A DNA stretch of 64,000 bases from SPDF01 sp963699825. Its GTDB lineage: Bacteria; Gemmatimonadota; Gemmatimonadetes; Gemmatimonadales; GWC2-71-9. A program made the position numbers and the translations under genes. Positions 9,901 through 19,327 of this stretch are shown in pieces. Under the pieces are notes generated by a model that was not told where the DNA came from, searched no databases, and worked only from the letters and a program-made list of their open reading frames with translations. Position 1 is the first letter of the stretch. Each line of letters opens with the position of its first letter. The DNA lies in NCBI GenBank assembly GCA_963699825.1, contig CAVOVI010000004.1:124001-188000 (forward strand), given 5' to 3'.

Positions 9901-11852
9901 ACGTGGTGCCGTTGAGCGTCGCACTACCCGGATTCGCGCCAAAGGCCACCGCAACCGCCGCGGTGGAGGTCGTGAGGTTCCCCAGGGCGTCCTGGATCAG
10001 GACCGTCACCGGCGGGGCGATGGTGGCGCCAACGGCCGTGCCGGCTGGCTGAACCCCGAATTTCAGAACGGCGGGCGAACCGGGGCTCACCGTGAATCCC
10101 GCGCTCGTCGCGGTGCTCGCCCCGGAGGCGTTCGCCGCGAGCGTGTAGCCGCTGCCGGCCTTGTCGAGGGAAAGCCCGGGGAACGTGGCGACGCCGGCGA
10201 CGGCATTGCGGGTCGCGATGCCACTGAGCGCACTCGCCCCCGGATTGTTGGCGATGGCGAGGGTAATCGAAATGGTGGAGCTCGTGACGCGGTTGCCCGC
10301 TCCGTCCTGCACCTCGACCTGGATCGCCGGGGTGATGGGCGCACCGGCCACCACATTGGTTGGCTGGGCGATGAAGGCCAGCTTGCTGGGCGATCCCGCG
10401 ACGACCGTGATGGCGGTGGTCAAGTCGCTCGCGAGGGTCGGCGAGGAGAACTGGAGTGTATTCGGCCCCTCGGGCCCCGTCAGGGCGAGCCCCGGGAAGG
10501 TCGCGAGCCCGGAGGCGTCGGTTGACTGGCTGACCGTCCCGGAGAGCACCGCCGTGCCGGAATTCGACGCCACGGAGATCGTGCGACCAGCCCCACCGGC
10601 CGGGTTGCCCGCCGCATCAAGCACCTGGACCGTGGGTGTGACGGGAAAGACCACGCCGCTTTGCACGGTCGTCGGTTGCGTGAGGATTTCCACCCGCACC
10701 GGTGCGCCGGCCGAGAGGGTCACGCCGCTCGACGTCACACCGGTCAGGCTGGTTCCGCTGAAGTGCAGGGTATAGACGCCGACCGGCCCCACGATGCCGA
10801 GTCCGGTGAACGTGGCCCGCCCACTCGAGTTGGTCAGCGCGATCGTCGAGCCGATCAGCGTACCACCAGGGCCGGAGGCGATGCTGACGGATATCCCAAC
10901 GCCGGCGGTCGGAACGGCATTGCCCAGCAGGTCCTGCAACTGGACCACCGGAGCGACCGGGAACGCCACACTGCTCGTGGCGTTGGCCGACGGCTGCGTC
11001 GTGATGGCCAGCATCCCGGCACTCCCGATCACGCCGGTGGCGGTGAAGGTGACAGGACTGCCGGCAAGTCCGGCGGGCGACGAGGTCGCCGTCACGGTCG
11101 ACACACCGGGCGTCGCGCCAAGCGTCCACGCGGTCGCGGCGGTCCCCGCCGACCCGGTCACGCTTGAGGACGGGCTGACCATGCCCTCGGTGGCGACGGC
11201 CCAGTTGACCGTCGTCCCGCTCACGGCGTTGCCATACTGATCCGCGACGCGAACCACGAGCGAATCCCGCAGCGGCGCTCCAACACCGGCAGACTGTCCG
11301 TTCCCACGAACCGCGTAGATCGTATCTGCCGCAGCCGCCAGAGCCGTGGCATCGAAGTTCTGGGTCAACGCTACCCGAGGCGGTGTTGCCCACCACCTTC
11401 GCCTGCATCCGCTGAGCGCCGGCGACGCTGCCGAGCACCCAGCGCGTGCCGGCCCGTCCATCCGCATTCGTGAGGCCGGTGTCCGGGGCCGCGTCACCGC
11501 CACCGAGGGTCGGGGCGAACGCGACCTTGACGCCTTCAACGGGCCGGGACTCCGAATCGGTGACGCGGACAACGAGGGAATCGGGGAGTGGAGCAGTCAC
11601 GGTGGCCGTCTGGCCGTTCCCGGACACGATGACCAGCGCGGCCGGCAGCCCTTCCTCAGGCAGCGTGAGACTGTCGCTGCTGCACGTGAGCGCAGAGAGG
11701 GCCAATCCGAACGACACGACGAAGGGGCGGATCCTGAGGGTCAAGAGGCGGAACTCGAGGCTCGAGGAATGAAGCTGAGAGCAAATCAGGAGAGGCACAT
11801 GCCGTGCCCAATTTGTGCAGGTTATGGTACCGCGAAAGCTCAATCCCCGCAA
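6951..11852 (-). CDS. Giant Ig-like repeat surface protein (frameshifted)
   Basis: About 1,600 residues. An N-terminal hydrophobic stretch (VVSFGLALSALTC) suggests a signal peptide, possibly a lipoprotein. The start is uncertain: ATG 11852 gives a long leader, and TTG 11744 would fit a signal peptide better. The N-terminal half has Ig-like modules built on SLVVRVTDSESRPVEGV-type strands and ITTQPS-like linkers. The C-terminal half has ten tandem Big_3_5-like modules with the core GTPTGNVTVSDG and end HTVN. Frames change near 11365 and between about 9450 and 9520, each as an apparent extra base. No enzymatic domain or anchor is visible. The role is probably adhesion or cell-surface structure. 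Confidence 0.8.
6954..9760 (-). repeat. Ten tandem ~270-bp Ig-module coding repeats of two subtypes
   Basis: Each unit codes for roughly 90 residues. Type A units read PDPSVxGxxVTVxFTVT and are shorter before the GTPTG core. Type B units read HTPxPSxLGxxVxVTW and then TAPGxGTPTG. In protein order the pattern is A B A B A A B A A' B, where A' is a variant whose core ends VQFKDGAGDLG. This order suggests growth by duplication of A-B pairs with later edits. Confidence 0.8.
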
Positions 11853-11870
11853 CCATTTGCAGAATCAAAG

Positions 11871-11914
11871 AGAGGGTGCCGGGCCCCCGCTATTGCAGGA
11901 CCGCGACACCCTCT
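11871..11914 (-). terminator. Possible terminator of the beta-barrel gene
   Basis: An 8-bp outer stem AGAGGGTG / CACCCTCT encloses a GC-rich, partly self-pairing loop and is followed on the minus strand by CTTTG. It lies between the barrel gene stop and the Ig protein start. Confidence 0.4.
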
Positions 11915-11938
11915 GTGGATGACCGGGCGACAGGACGA

Positions 11939-12568
11939 TCAGGGGATCTCGACCGACACGCCGAAGTTCCAGAGCCTTTCGGTGTAGTTCGCGGTGTACC
12001 GACCTCCGAAATACGACTCGTAATAGTCGATCGTCGGCATGATGTTCAGCGTACGGCTCACCGGAATCTCCCAGCCCACCCCCGCACTCCACATGAACCC
12101 GGAATCGTACGAATAGCCGTACTCATAGCAGTAGTACCAGGTGCAGTAGTAGTCGTCACCGAAGGAGTTCCATGCGTAGCCGCCGCCGCCCTTCAGGAAG
12201 AAGCCCTGCGTCGCGGAAGGGTAGATCTGCGCGATGCCGAGCATGCCCCCGAGCGTCTGGGAATATGCCCCGTCGCCGTTGTACCAGGAGATCAGCTCCC
12301 CGCCGAGGCGGAGATGGATATCGGGCGTTCCACCCACCCGCATGTTGAACGTGGGAGCCGCGAGCCATCCGGGCTGCACCACGGAATCGGGGACAGTGAA
12401 GGTCTCGGAGCCAACGCCGAAGCCGAGACTGCCCCAGAACCCACTCCGGCGACTCGGATTCTTGACGACCTCCAGGCCCTTGGGTGCACCGTCTGCCTGC
12501 GCGATAACCTGGGGTGCGGCACCCAGCACGGCAAGAACGAGGACGGCGGCCAGCCGACGGACCCGCAT
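11939..12568 (-). CDS. Small outer-membrane beta-barrel protein
   Basis: An intact 209-residue protein. MRVRRLAAVLVLAVLGAAPQVIAQA is a clear signal peptide. The mature part alternates glycine/aromatic strands (GFWGSLGFGVGSETF, MWSAGVGWEIPVSRTL) and ends in WNFGVSVEIP, as in OmpW/OmpA-like eight-stranded barrels. A tyrosine- and cysteine-rich loop (DDYYCTWYYCYEYGYSY) is unusual and probably external. No specific function can be given. Confidence 0.7.
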   Translation of the reverse strand: MRVRRLAAVLVLAVLGAAPQVIAQADGAPKGLEVVKNPSRRSGFWGSLGFGVGSETFTVPDSVVQPGWLAAPTFNMRVGGTPDIHLRLGGELISWYNGDGAYSQTLGGMLGIAQIYPSATQGFFLKGGGGYAWNSFGDDYYCTWYYCYEYGYSYDSGFMWSAGVGWEIPVSRTLNIMPTIDYYESYFGGRYTANYTERLWNFGVSVEIP

Positions 12569-12742
12569 ATGACCTCCAGAATTTCAGTGACGACAATAGC
12601 AGCGGAACGCAGATGGATAGAGCAAGCCCGATACCACGCGCATCTCCAACGCCAAATCATTACATTGCAACACCTTGACCTGTGAACGTTGGTCATCGTG
12701 CTCCCGGGGAATGCGCCCCGGTGTCCTCAACGCCAGACAGCC

Positions 12743-13455
12743 ATGACCTCACGGTACCCGCTCGCGTTCGTCGTCTTTTCGTCACTTCTGGGTGTTGTCT
12801 GCCTTCGGCTCGGGGTATGGCAACTGGACCGCCTGGCCACCCGCCGCGCAGGCAGCGCTGCGGCACTGGCCGACCGAACCCTTCCAGCCGTTGACGCCCG
12901 CACGCTCCACGACGCCGTCGGAAACAGACGGGCCATTGCAGCTGGCGTCTACGACTACGAACGGGAGATCATCTTGCGGGGACGTGGGCGCGGCGGTGTT
13001 CCAGGTGTCGAGGTCGTGACGCCGCTGCGATTGACCGGCTCGGACTCGGCGGTCCTCATCCTGCGCGGGTATGTCCCTTCCGCCGATGCCATCTCCTACG
13101 ACGTGCAGATCCACCGCGAGGCGGATTCGACGACCGTTTCCGGCATTGCGATGGCCATCCCGGTCGACCCCGACGGGGCCATGCCCGCGGACCGGAACGG
13201 CGCCACCACCTGGCGCCGGCTCGACCTCGAGACACTGCGCGAGCCGACTCCCCTATCCCCATCGCCCCGGTGTACATCATCGCCGATTCCCCGGCGACCG
13301 TCTCCCCCGCGCCACTCCGGAGCAGCCCGCCAGCGCTCGGCGATGGCCCCCACCTGAACTACGCCATCCAGTGGTTCGGATTCGCGACCATCGCCTTCGG
13401 GGGTGCCGCGGCCCTCTGGTGGAAACGCCGCCGGCCGGAAGCACCGACCCCCTGA
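12743..13455 (+). CDS. SURF1-family cytochrome oxidase assembly protein (frameshifted)
   Basis: About 237 residues. An N-terminal membrane helix (YPLAFVVFSSLLGVVCLRLG) is followed by WQLDRL, the SURF1 signature start. The C-terminal part has LGDGPHLNYAIQWFGFA and a second helix ending WWKRRR, the SURF1 second membrane segment. The two parts lie in different frames that join near 13245. SURF1 helps insert heme a during assembly of aa3-type cytochrome c oxidase in the membrane. No oxidase subunit genes lie in the window. The ATG at 12743 (MTSRYPL) is chosen over an upstream start because it sits directly before the helix. Confidence 0.85.
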
Positions 13456-13514
13456 TACGGCGAGAGGCGCCCCACCGGACGCCCCTCCCATGGCTGCAGA
13501 CCCCCGCTCGCCCC

Positions 13515-14757
13515 TCAACTCGTGCCGGGGGAGTCCATCTGCTGAATGGTCTTGGTCGAGGGAGCCCGCGATGCCTGCAGCCGCTTCGCGGTTGCCTCGT
13601 TGGCGCGCATCACGCGGAGCATGTTCTCCCCCGCGAGCTTCTTCAGGTCGCCGTCCTTCCATCCGCGGCGGATCAACTCTGCGAACAGGCCCGGGAACAG
13701 CGAGACATCCTCCAGTCCGACAGGCGTGATCGGCCCCATGCCGTCGAAGTCACTCCCCAGCCCGACATGATCGACGCCTGCGACCTTGCGGATGTGCTCC
13801 ACGTGGTCCGCGACGTCGCTCAGCGACGCGGGTGGGCGGGGATTGGCGGCAAACCACGCCCTGACCTGTGCCCGGGCGGCGGCGGTGTCAGCGCCAGCCG
13901 CGCGCATGGCAGCCTCGACCACGGAATCCCGGGCCGCCGACCAGGTGAAGACGCGAGCACTCACGAACGAGGGGACGAACGTCACCATGACCACGCCGCC
14001 GTTCTTCGGCAGCCGCCGCAGGATGGAGTCGGGGACGTTGCGCACGTGACCGGTCAGCGCCAGCGCCGAGGAATGGGAGAAGATCACCGGCGACTCGGCG
14101 ATATCCAGCACGTTGCTCATCACCGCCGGCGAGACGTGGCTCAGGTCCACCATCATTCCCAGCCGGTTCATCTCCCGCACCACTTCTCGGCCGAAGGGTG
14201 TCAGGCCGCCATGTTTCGCCGAGTCCGAGGCGGCATCGGCCCAGTCGAGGGTGACGTTGTGCGTCAACGTCATGTAGCGCGCACCGAGTTCGTAATACGA
14301 GCGGAGCGCGCCCAGGGAGTTCTCGATGGCGTGCCCGCCCTCCATGCCCAGGAGGGACCCGATCTTGCCGGCCTTGAACGCCTGCTCGATGCCGTCGGCG
14401 GTGGTGACGAATTGGAGGTCCTTCGGGTACATCGCTATCATCCTGCGCGCGATGTCAAACTCCTCCAGCTGCGTCTTGGCGTATCCGCTGTCCTTGTCCT
14501 CGCCCGGAATGTAGATCGACCAGAACTGCGCACCGACCTCGCCGGCCCGGAGCCGGGCGATGTCCGTGTTCCCGTGCGTCGGCGCGTTGAGGTCGTAGGC
14601 GCCCACATCCATGGGTGCCGTTTCGAGCATCCGGATTTCCCACGGGAGGTCGTTGTGCCCGTCGATGAGCGGGACGGTCTTGAGCAGCGCCCGCGCGTGC
14701 GCCAGCGCCGCGTCCTCCTGGGCGAACAGCGGGAACCGTCACGAGAACCAGCGCCAT
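13515..14757 (-). CDS. Peptidase M19 (membrane/renal-type dipeptidase, frameshifted)
   Basis: About 410 residues. Zinc-site motifs are present in order: DGHNDLPWEIR (HxD), GMEGGHAIEN (bridging Glu), VDLSHVSP and IFSHSSALALTGHVRN (histidines), and GSDFDG (Asp). The N-terminus is a hydrophobic signal (MALVLVTVP) split from the body by an extra C near 14735. Removing it gives VPLFAQEDAALAHA, a typical cleavage region. The hydrophobic stretch continues upstream of the chosen ATG, so the real start may lie 30 to 45 bases further up. The enzyme hydrolyses dipeptides, including D-residue-containing ones, outside the cytoplasm. It is the last gene of the 18.7-13.5 kb operon. Confidence 0.85.
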
Positions 14758-14813
14758 CGAGGCGCCAACGAGGGCAGCTGCGAGGCTGCGAAGAGTGAGC
14801 AGACACCGTCTAC

Positions 14814-15185
14814 CTATCCCTTCCGGCCGCCATTGCGGCCGAGATATGGGTTGATCTTCACCAGCTCCGGACGCAACTCGAACTCCGGGCAGATCGTCCG
14901 GTCAAATTCATAGGGACCGCCGGTTTCCGAGTCGGTCCAGGGAAATCCACGGCACACCAGCGGATAGAACGGCTCGTCATGCAACTCGCAGGAGTTGTCC
15001 ACGAGGAAGGCGCACCGGCCCCCCTTCACGCGCGTGCGCCACTCGCCCCACCGCGTCAAGTAGATCCGGTCGATCCCGTGGCGCGCCATGATCGCCTCCG
15101 CCTCGTCCTCGGCGAGGGTGGATCCATGGGCACAGCAGGCGGATTGGTGGGGACAGGGGAAGCAGGGGAGTGCTGGAAAAGTCAT
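14814..15185 (-). CDS. YkgJ-family cysteine-cluster protein
   Basis: An intact 123-residue protein. Cysteines occur as CFPC, ACCAHG, GRCAFL, SCELHD, LVCRGFPW and TICPEFE, the CxxxCxx-type cluster of the YkgJ (UPF0153) family, which is thought to bind zinc or an iron-sulfur cluster. The function in the family is unproven. Its ATG overlaps the TGA of the upstream phosphodiesterase gene by four bases, so it is translationally coupled to it. Confidence 0.8.
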   Translation of the reverse strand: MTFPALPCFPCPHQSACCAHGSTLAEDEAEAIMARHGIDRIYLTRWGEWRTRVKGGRCAFLVDNSCELHDEPFYPLVCRGFPWTDSETGGPYEFDRTICPEFELRPELVKINPYLGRNGGRKG

Positions 15186-16780
15186 GGCGCTGTCCAAACA
15201 ACTTCGGGGAGCACGACACCGTCCAGCGGCTGCGTCGGGGTCACGCCGACGGCCCGGGCCACGGTCGGCGCGACGTCAACCGCCCGCACGGTCCGCGCGA
15301 CGGCGCGAGGCTGGAGGGCGCCGCCCCAGAAGAGAATGGGTACCTGGACGTCGGCCAGCCACGGGGTGCCGTGATTCGCGCCCACGGTCCACGAATCCCA
15401 GGTCGTGCCCTCGTGCGGAACGACCGCGACGAGCCAGCCGAAGTCCGCCGGAAGCGAATGCCGCCATCGGTTGGCGACGGGATCTGATGGAGGAGCCGCT
15501 GCGAGTGACTGGGGAGTGTACACACGGTCCACATAGGGTTCCTTCTCGAACCGCGCGGCGAGGCTGCGGCTGAGGCTGTCGGTGTCGACCCCACGCGACC
15601 GCAACGCGACAAGATCCGCCGTCACAATGCCGTAGTCGAATCGGATGTTGAAGTCGGTGCGCCAGCGATCCCGAAGTGCGGTGGCGATGCTGCGCACCAT
15701 CGCCGACGGCCATGCGCGGCCGGCCGGGTGACCGCGCGTGGGGCCCGCCTGCTCCGGCATCGCCTGGGTCCCGTGGTCGGAGGTCAGCACGAGCAGGATG
15801 CGGTCTCTGGGCGTCGTCGCCGCGAGGGAGTCGAGGAACCAGGCGAGGTACCCGTCGAGCCGCAGGAACATGTCGTGCAGTTCCCTCGAATCAGGACCGA
15901 AGTCGTGCCCGATCTCGTCCGTCGAGGAGAGCGCAATGGACAGTAGATCCGTCCGTGACCCACGGCCCTGGCCGATACCGAGCGTGGAGACGCCGGTCAG
16001 CGCGAGGTCCAGGGTCAGTGAGTCCATCCACGGAAAATGGGGAAGCAGCACCGCCGCCTTCCCCGCGTCGGTGGGCAGTGCGTGCGGAAAGGTGTTCCGC
16101 CCGTCTCTCCCATTCTCAGCCGGGAGGCTGTCGGCTTCCGGATAGGCCCCCTCGGGCCTCAGGAGGGCCCACTGTCGGCCCACGAGATCCCGCATGGGGT
16201 GCCGGCGGTTCCAGGTCTGCACCCAGGTCGGCAGCGTGTCGCGATAGTAGCGACTGGTCGTGAAGAACCCGAGCTTCGACCACCAGTAGACCTCCCCACG
16301 TGCGCGACCGATCGGCAGGATGGCCGACCGATCCTTCATCGCAACGGAGAGCATCCGGGTCGTCGAGTCCCCGGCGATCATCCAGTCCAGCAAGGCGGAC
16401 CCCTGGAACCGGTGCGGCGAGGCGCCGACCGCTTGCGGATCATCGATCAGGGGGGACAGGCGATCGGGCACGCCGAGATCATTCGTGACAATGGCAGTAT
16501 GGGAGGGAAACCGCCCGCTCAGGACCGTCGAATGACCAGGCCCGGTCTGGGTAATGGCGTGGTCCTGCCGCCCGTCGGTGAACAACACCCCTTGGTCGAG
16601 AAGCTGCTTGAACCCGCCGGTCCATTCCGACCGGTAGCGCAGGAGGTGATCAGGCCGAAACTGATCAACCATGAGGAGGACCACGAGTCGAGGGACAGAG
16701 TCCTGCGACAGGGAGGTGACGGCCGGCTGTTGGCAGCCCAGGCAGCCCGCAACGACGAGCGCCAGGAGGGGAAGGAACAT
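15182..16780 (-). CDS. Secreted alkaline phosphatase / type I phosphodiesterase family lipoprotein
   Basis: An intact 532-residue protein. MFLPLLALVVAGCLGC is a lipoprotein signal (lipobox VAGC). The catalytic core follows the nucleotide-pyrophosphatase superfamily: MVDQFRPDHL (first metal Asp), TQTGPGHSTVLSG (nucleophile Thr), SSTDEIGHDFGPDS (Asp and His), LTSDHGTQAMPE (DHG) and a late GANHGTP histidine. It should hydrolyse phosphomonoesters or diesters in the periplasm or on the surface. The substrate is not predictable. It is followed by YkgJ with a four-base overlap. Confidence 0.87.
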   Translation of the reverse strand: MFLPLLALVVAGCLGCQQPAVTSLSQDSVPRLVVLLMVDQFRPDHLLRYRSEWTGGFKQLLDQGVLFTDGRQDHAITQTGPGHSTVLSGRFPSHTAIVTNDLGVPDRLSPLIDDPQAVGASPHRFQGSALLDWMIAGDSTTRMLSVAMKDRSAILPIGRARGEVYWWSKLGFFTTSRYYRDTLPTWVQTWNRRHPMRDLVGRQWALLRPEGAYPEADSLPAENGRDGRNTFPHALPTDAGKAAVLLPHFPWMDSLTLDLALTGVSTLGIGQGRGSRTDLLSIALSSTDEIGHDFGPDSRELHDMFLRLDGYLAWFLDSLAATTPRDRILLVLTSDHGTQAMPEQAGPTRGHPAGRAWPSAMVRSIATALRDRWRTDFNIRFDYGIVTADLVALRSRGVDTDSLSRSLAARFEKEPYVDRVYTPQSLAAAPPSDPVANRWRHSLPADFGWLVAVVPHEGTTWDSWTVGANHGTPWLADVQVPILFWGGALQPRAVARTVRAVDVAPTVARAVGVTPTQPLDGVVLPEVVWTAP

Positions 16781-16827
16781 TGAGGGAATTTAGCCCACTT
16801 GCCCCGTGCGGGCAGCCCGGCGCCTCG

Positions 16828-17928
16828 TCACAGCTTGATGAAGATGCGGCGGCGATAGAGCATGGCCGTCACCAGGAAGATCAGCGCCACGTTGGCGAGC
16901 GCATACAGCAGCGAGCCGACCATCGGCCCCGCAGCCGGGGCCAGCACCTGCTCGAACAGCCACTGCGGAGCCGGGGTGGCCCCATCGGGAGTGGCGATCT
17001 CCCACAGCCCCAGGAGGCGAGCCACCAGCCCTGAGAGGACGAAGGCAAAGAGCGCGTTGGTACCGAAGATGATCGCAGGGCGAGCCCAGCGATCCCTGCC
17101 CCGCACATCAATCACCCAATAGCAGGCGGCCAGGGCCTGGCAGGCGATCCCGCCGGTGAAAAGGACGTACGAGCTGGACCACAGCCCCTTGTTGATCGGA
17201 AACCAGGCATTCCAAACCAGTCCGGCCACGACGAGCGCCGCGCCCACCAGGAAGAGACCGGCGGTCCGCTCGGCCGGTGGCCGGTCGGCCAGCAACCGCT
17301 CACCTGCGAAGCTGCCGATGAGGCAGGTCGCGACCGCGGGCAGGGTGCTGAGGAGCCCCTCCGGATCGAACTCCGGCGTCCAGAGGTGCCCACCGAGCAG
17401 GAGCCGATCCAGCCACGCCCCGAGGTTGCCGCTGGCAGTGAGATCGGCGACGCCACCGCCGGGGACCGGCACCATGGTCAACAGCAGCCAGTATCCGAGG
17501 AGTATTGCCGCCGCGATCCATCGCCTTGCGGCGGGGCCAAAGCCGAGAAAGACCAGCGCGGCCAGGGCATAGACCACCCCGATCCGCTGCAGGACACCCG
17601 GAATACGGATCCTCGACAAATCGTACTGGGGAAATCCACTCAGGAGCAGCCCCACCAGCACGATGAGCGCGCCACGCAGCAGTGCTTTCCGGACGAGCTC
17701 CCTGCGCGTGGCGCCGGCCAGCTCACGACGCGTGAACGACACCACGAGCGACACACCGACGATGAACAGGAAGAACGGGAAGATCAGGTCGGTCGGAGTC
17801 CAGCCGTCCCATTCCGCATGCTGCAGCGGCGGATACACAAATGACCAGCTCCCGGGGTTGTTGACCAGGATCATCGCGGCCACCGTCAACCCGCGAAAGG
17901 CGTCGAGCGACCGAATGCGCCCGGTCAT
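16828..17928 (-). CDS. DUF5009 / HGSNAT-type membrane acyltransferase
   Basis: An intact 366-residue multispanning protein. The start RIRSLDAFRGLTVAAMILVN and the PTDLIFPFFLFIVGVSL block are the signature of the heparan-alpha-glucosaminide N-acetyltransferase-like (NagX/DUF5009) family. Around ten hydrophobic segments follow. Relatives move acetyl groups across the membrane onto sugars. In bacteria the acceptor is mostly unknown, perhaps amino sugars of cell-wall or outer glycans. It lies 16 bases after the DUF481 gene and 47 before the phosphodiesterase. Confidence 0.82.
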   Translation of the reverse strand: MTGRIRSLDAFRGLTVAAMILVNNPGSWSFVYPPLQHAEWDGWTPTDLIFPFFLFIVGVSLVVSFTRRELAGATRRELVRKALLRGALIVLVGLLLSGFPQYDLSRIRIPGVLQRIGVVYALAALVFLGFGPAARRWIAAAILLGYWLLLTMVPVPGGGVADLTASGNLGAWLDRLLLGGHLWTPEFDPEGLLSTLPAVATCLIGSFAGERLLADRPPAERTAGLFLVGAALVVAGLVWNAWFPINKGLWSSSYVLFTGGIACQALAACYWVIDVRGRDRWARPAIIFGTNALFAFVLSGLVARLLGLWEIATPDGATPAPQWLFEQVLAPAAGPMVGSLLYALANVALIFLVTAMLYRRRIFIKL

Positions 17929-17944
17929 GCCCAGGAGTCCCGGA

Positions 17945-18691
17945 TCAGAAGGTGACCTGCAGCCCGGTGGTGTACAGGTTGTCGGTCGTGCCGAACCCCG
18001 GCTGCGGTGAGTTCTGGTACTGGAGGAGATAGGACGCCTTCAGCGCGATGGGACCTACCACAGGCGCGACGAGGGCGAGTTCGTTGTTGATGCGGTAATC
18101 CGCGCCGTCTTCCAGGTTCGGGAGGTAGACGAAGATGTTCTGGATGTACGCCTTTGGCTTGAAGGTGTACTTGTAGTTGACCTGCCCACGCGCGGTTGGA
18201 AAGCTCGAACTCAGTCCGCTTGTAAAGTCCTGCTGGAAGAACGAAAAGCCGCCATCAAGGGCCAGCGAGTGCTTGGGACCCTTGACCGCCTGGAACGAGA
18301 GCCCCAGACCTTCCTGGAACCGCTGTGAAATGCCGATGAAAGTGTTTCGGTCCCAGCTGCCCAGGACGTAGCCCTTCCACCGAGTGGACAGCTGGAACTC
18401 GGGTTGGACGTAAACGGCGTATTCATTGGCAGTTTCCGACCCGTTGGTCTGGCCATACACCATCTTCGCGCCCTGCGTCACCGACCACCTGTCTTTTTCA
18501 TACTCCAGTTTTTCCCCAAAGCTGAAGGTCGTCAGGTCGGTATTACCCGACGCAGCCACGAGCCCCAGGTCGAGCGACCCCGTGAGCGGTGAGGCGGATG
18601 AATCAGGTGCCTGCGCCGCCGATTGGGTGGGTACGGCGAGGAGCAGCAGGAAAACGGCGCTGACGACACAACACAGACGTGAGACGGACAT
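17945..18691 (-). CDS. DUF481 outer-membrane protein
   Basis: About 248 residues from the ATG at 18691, which is preceded by a GGAG box. Signal peptide SRLCCVVSAVFLLLLAVPTQSAAQA. The mature sequence opens GSLDLGLVAASGNTDLTTFS, the DUF481 signature (often salt-induced YdiY-like), and continues with amphipathic strands ending LYTTGLQVTF. Probably a barrel in the outer membrane. First gene of the apparent operon DUF481, DUF5009, phosphodiesterase, YkgJ, M19. Confidence 0.83.
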   Translation of the reverse strand: MSVSRLCCVVSAVFLLLLAVPTQSAAQAPDSSASPLTGSLDLGLVAASGNTDLTTFSFGEKLEYEKDRWSVTQGAKMVYGQTNGSETANEYAVYVQPEFQLSTRWKGYVLGSWDRNTFIGISQRFQEGLGLSFQAVKGPKHSLALDGGFSFFQQDFTSGLSSSFPTARGQVNYKYTFKPKAYIQNIFVYLPNLEDGADYRINNELALVAPVVGPIALKASYLLQYQNSPQPGFGTTDNLYTTGLQVTF

Positions 18692-18795
18692 GCGGGCGCT
18701 CTCCATCATTTCGAGACAGGACGGTGGTACGCGACGAGGGCGCCCTTTGCGAGCGCCCTGCGCAAAATAGGCCGATCCGGGCTGATGCGGGAGCG

Positions 18796-19248
18796 TCAGG
18801 CGGCGATGGCCGATGTGCAATGCCCGCACTTGGTGGCCGCCAGCGGGACAGCCATGCGGCACTGGGGGCAGTCCTTGGTGCTGGGAGGCGGCGGGGGTGC
18901 GGACTTGGCGTCGAAACGATTGACGAGGCGCACGATCACGAAGATAGCGGCCGCCACGATCAGGAAGGTGATGATGACGCTGATGAACTGGCCGTAGTTC
19001 AGGGTGGCGGCACCGGCCTCCTTGGCGGCAGCCAGCGAGGCGTAACTCGCCGCGCCATCGGAGCCGGGCTTGAGGACCAGATAGAGGTTGGAGAAATCAA
19101 TCCGGCCGAGGGCCAGGCCGAGCACCGGCATGATGATGTCGTCCACCAGGGAACCGACGATCTTCCCGAACGCGGCGCCGATGATGACACCGACCGCCAG
19201 GTCCACGACGTTGCCCCGCATCAGGAACTTCTTGAAGTCTTCCAGCAT
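18796..19248 (-). CDS. mscL: Large-conductance mechanosensitive channel MscL with C-terminal zinc ribbon
   Basis: An intact 150-residue protein. The first 115 residues are standard MscL: MLEDFKKFLMRGNVVDLAVG, TM1 with the pore-lining GVIIGAAFGKIVGSLVDDII, a periplasmic loop, and TM2 (FISVIITFLIVAAAIFVIVR). The usual cytoplasmic helix bundle is replaced or extended by a proline linker (SAPPPPPSTK) and a CPQC-(10)-CGHC zinc ribbon. The channel releases solutes on hypo-osmotic shock. The ribbon may act as an oligomerisation or redox/metal-sensing cap, which is inference. An AGGATGC-type RBS precedes it. Confidence 0.92.
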   Translation of the reverse strand: MLEDFKKFLMRGNVVDLAVGVIIGAAFGKIVGSLVDDIIMPVLGLALGRIDFSNLYLVLKPGSDGAASYASLAAAKEAGAATLNYGQFISVIITFLIVAAAIFVIVRLVNRFDAKSAPPPPPSTKDCPQCRMAVPLAATKCGHCTSAIAA

Positions 19249-19276
19249 GCATCCTCCAAGGGGGTGAAATGAGCAC

Positions 19277-19302
19277 GCGCCGGAATCGTGAGATCCCGGC
19301 GC
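19277..19302 (-). terminator. Hairpin between the OmpA-family gene and mscL
   Basis: Arms GCGCCGG / CCGGCGC extend through an ATC/GAT pair around a GTGA loop. It sits 26 bases after the OmpA-family stop and upstream of mscL on the minus strand. Confidence 0.55.
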
Positions 19303-19327
19303 GTACCCTTCATACGTGGCGGTTGAG

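Noticed and set aside
13071..14798. Long 575-residue plus-strand reading frame
   Set aside because: It runs antisense to the clear M19 dipeptidase and across SURF1. It is high-GC shadow sequence.
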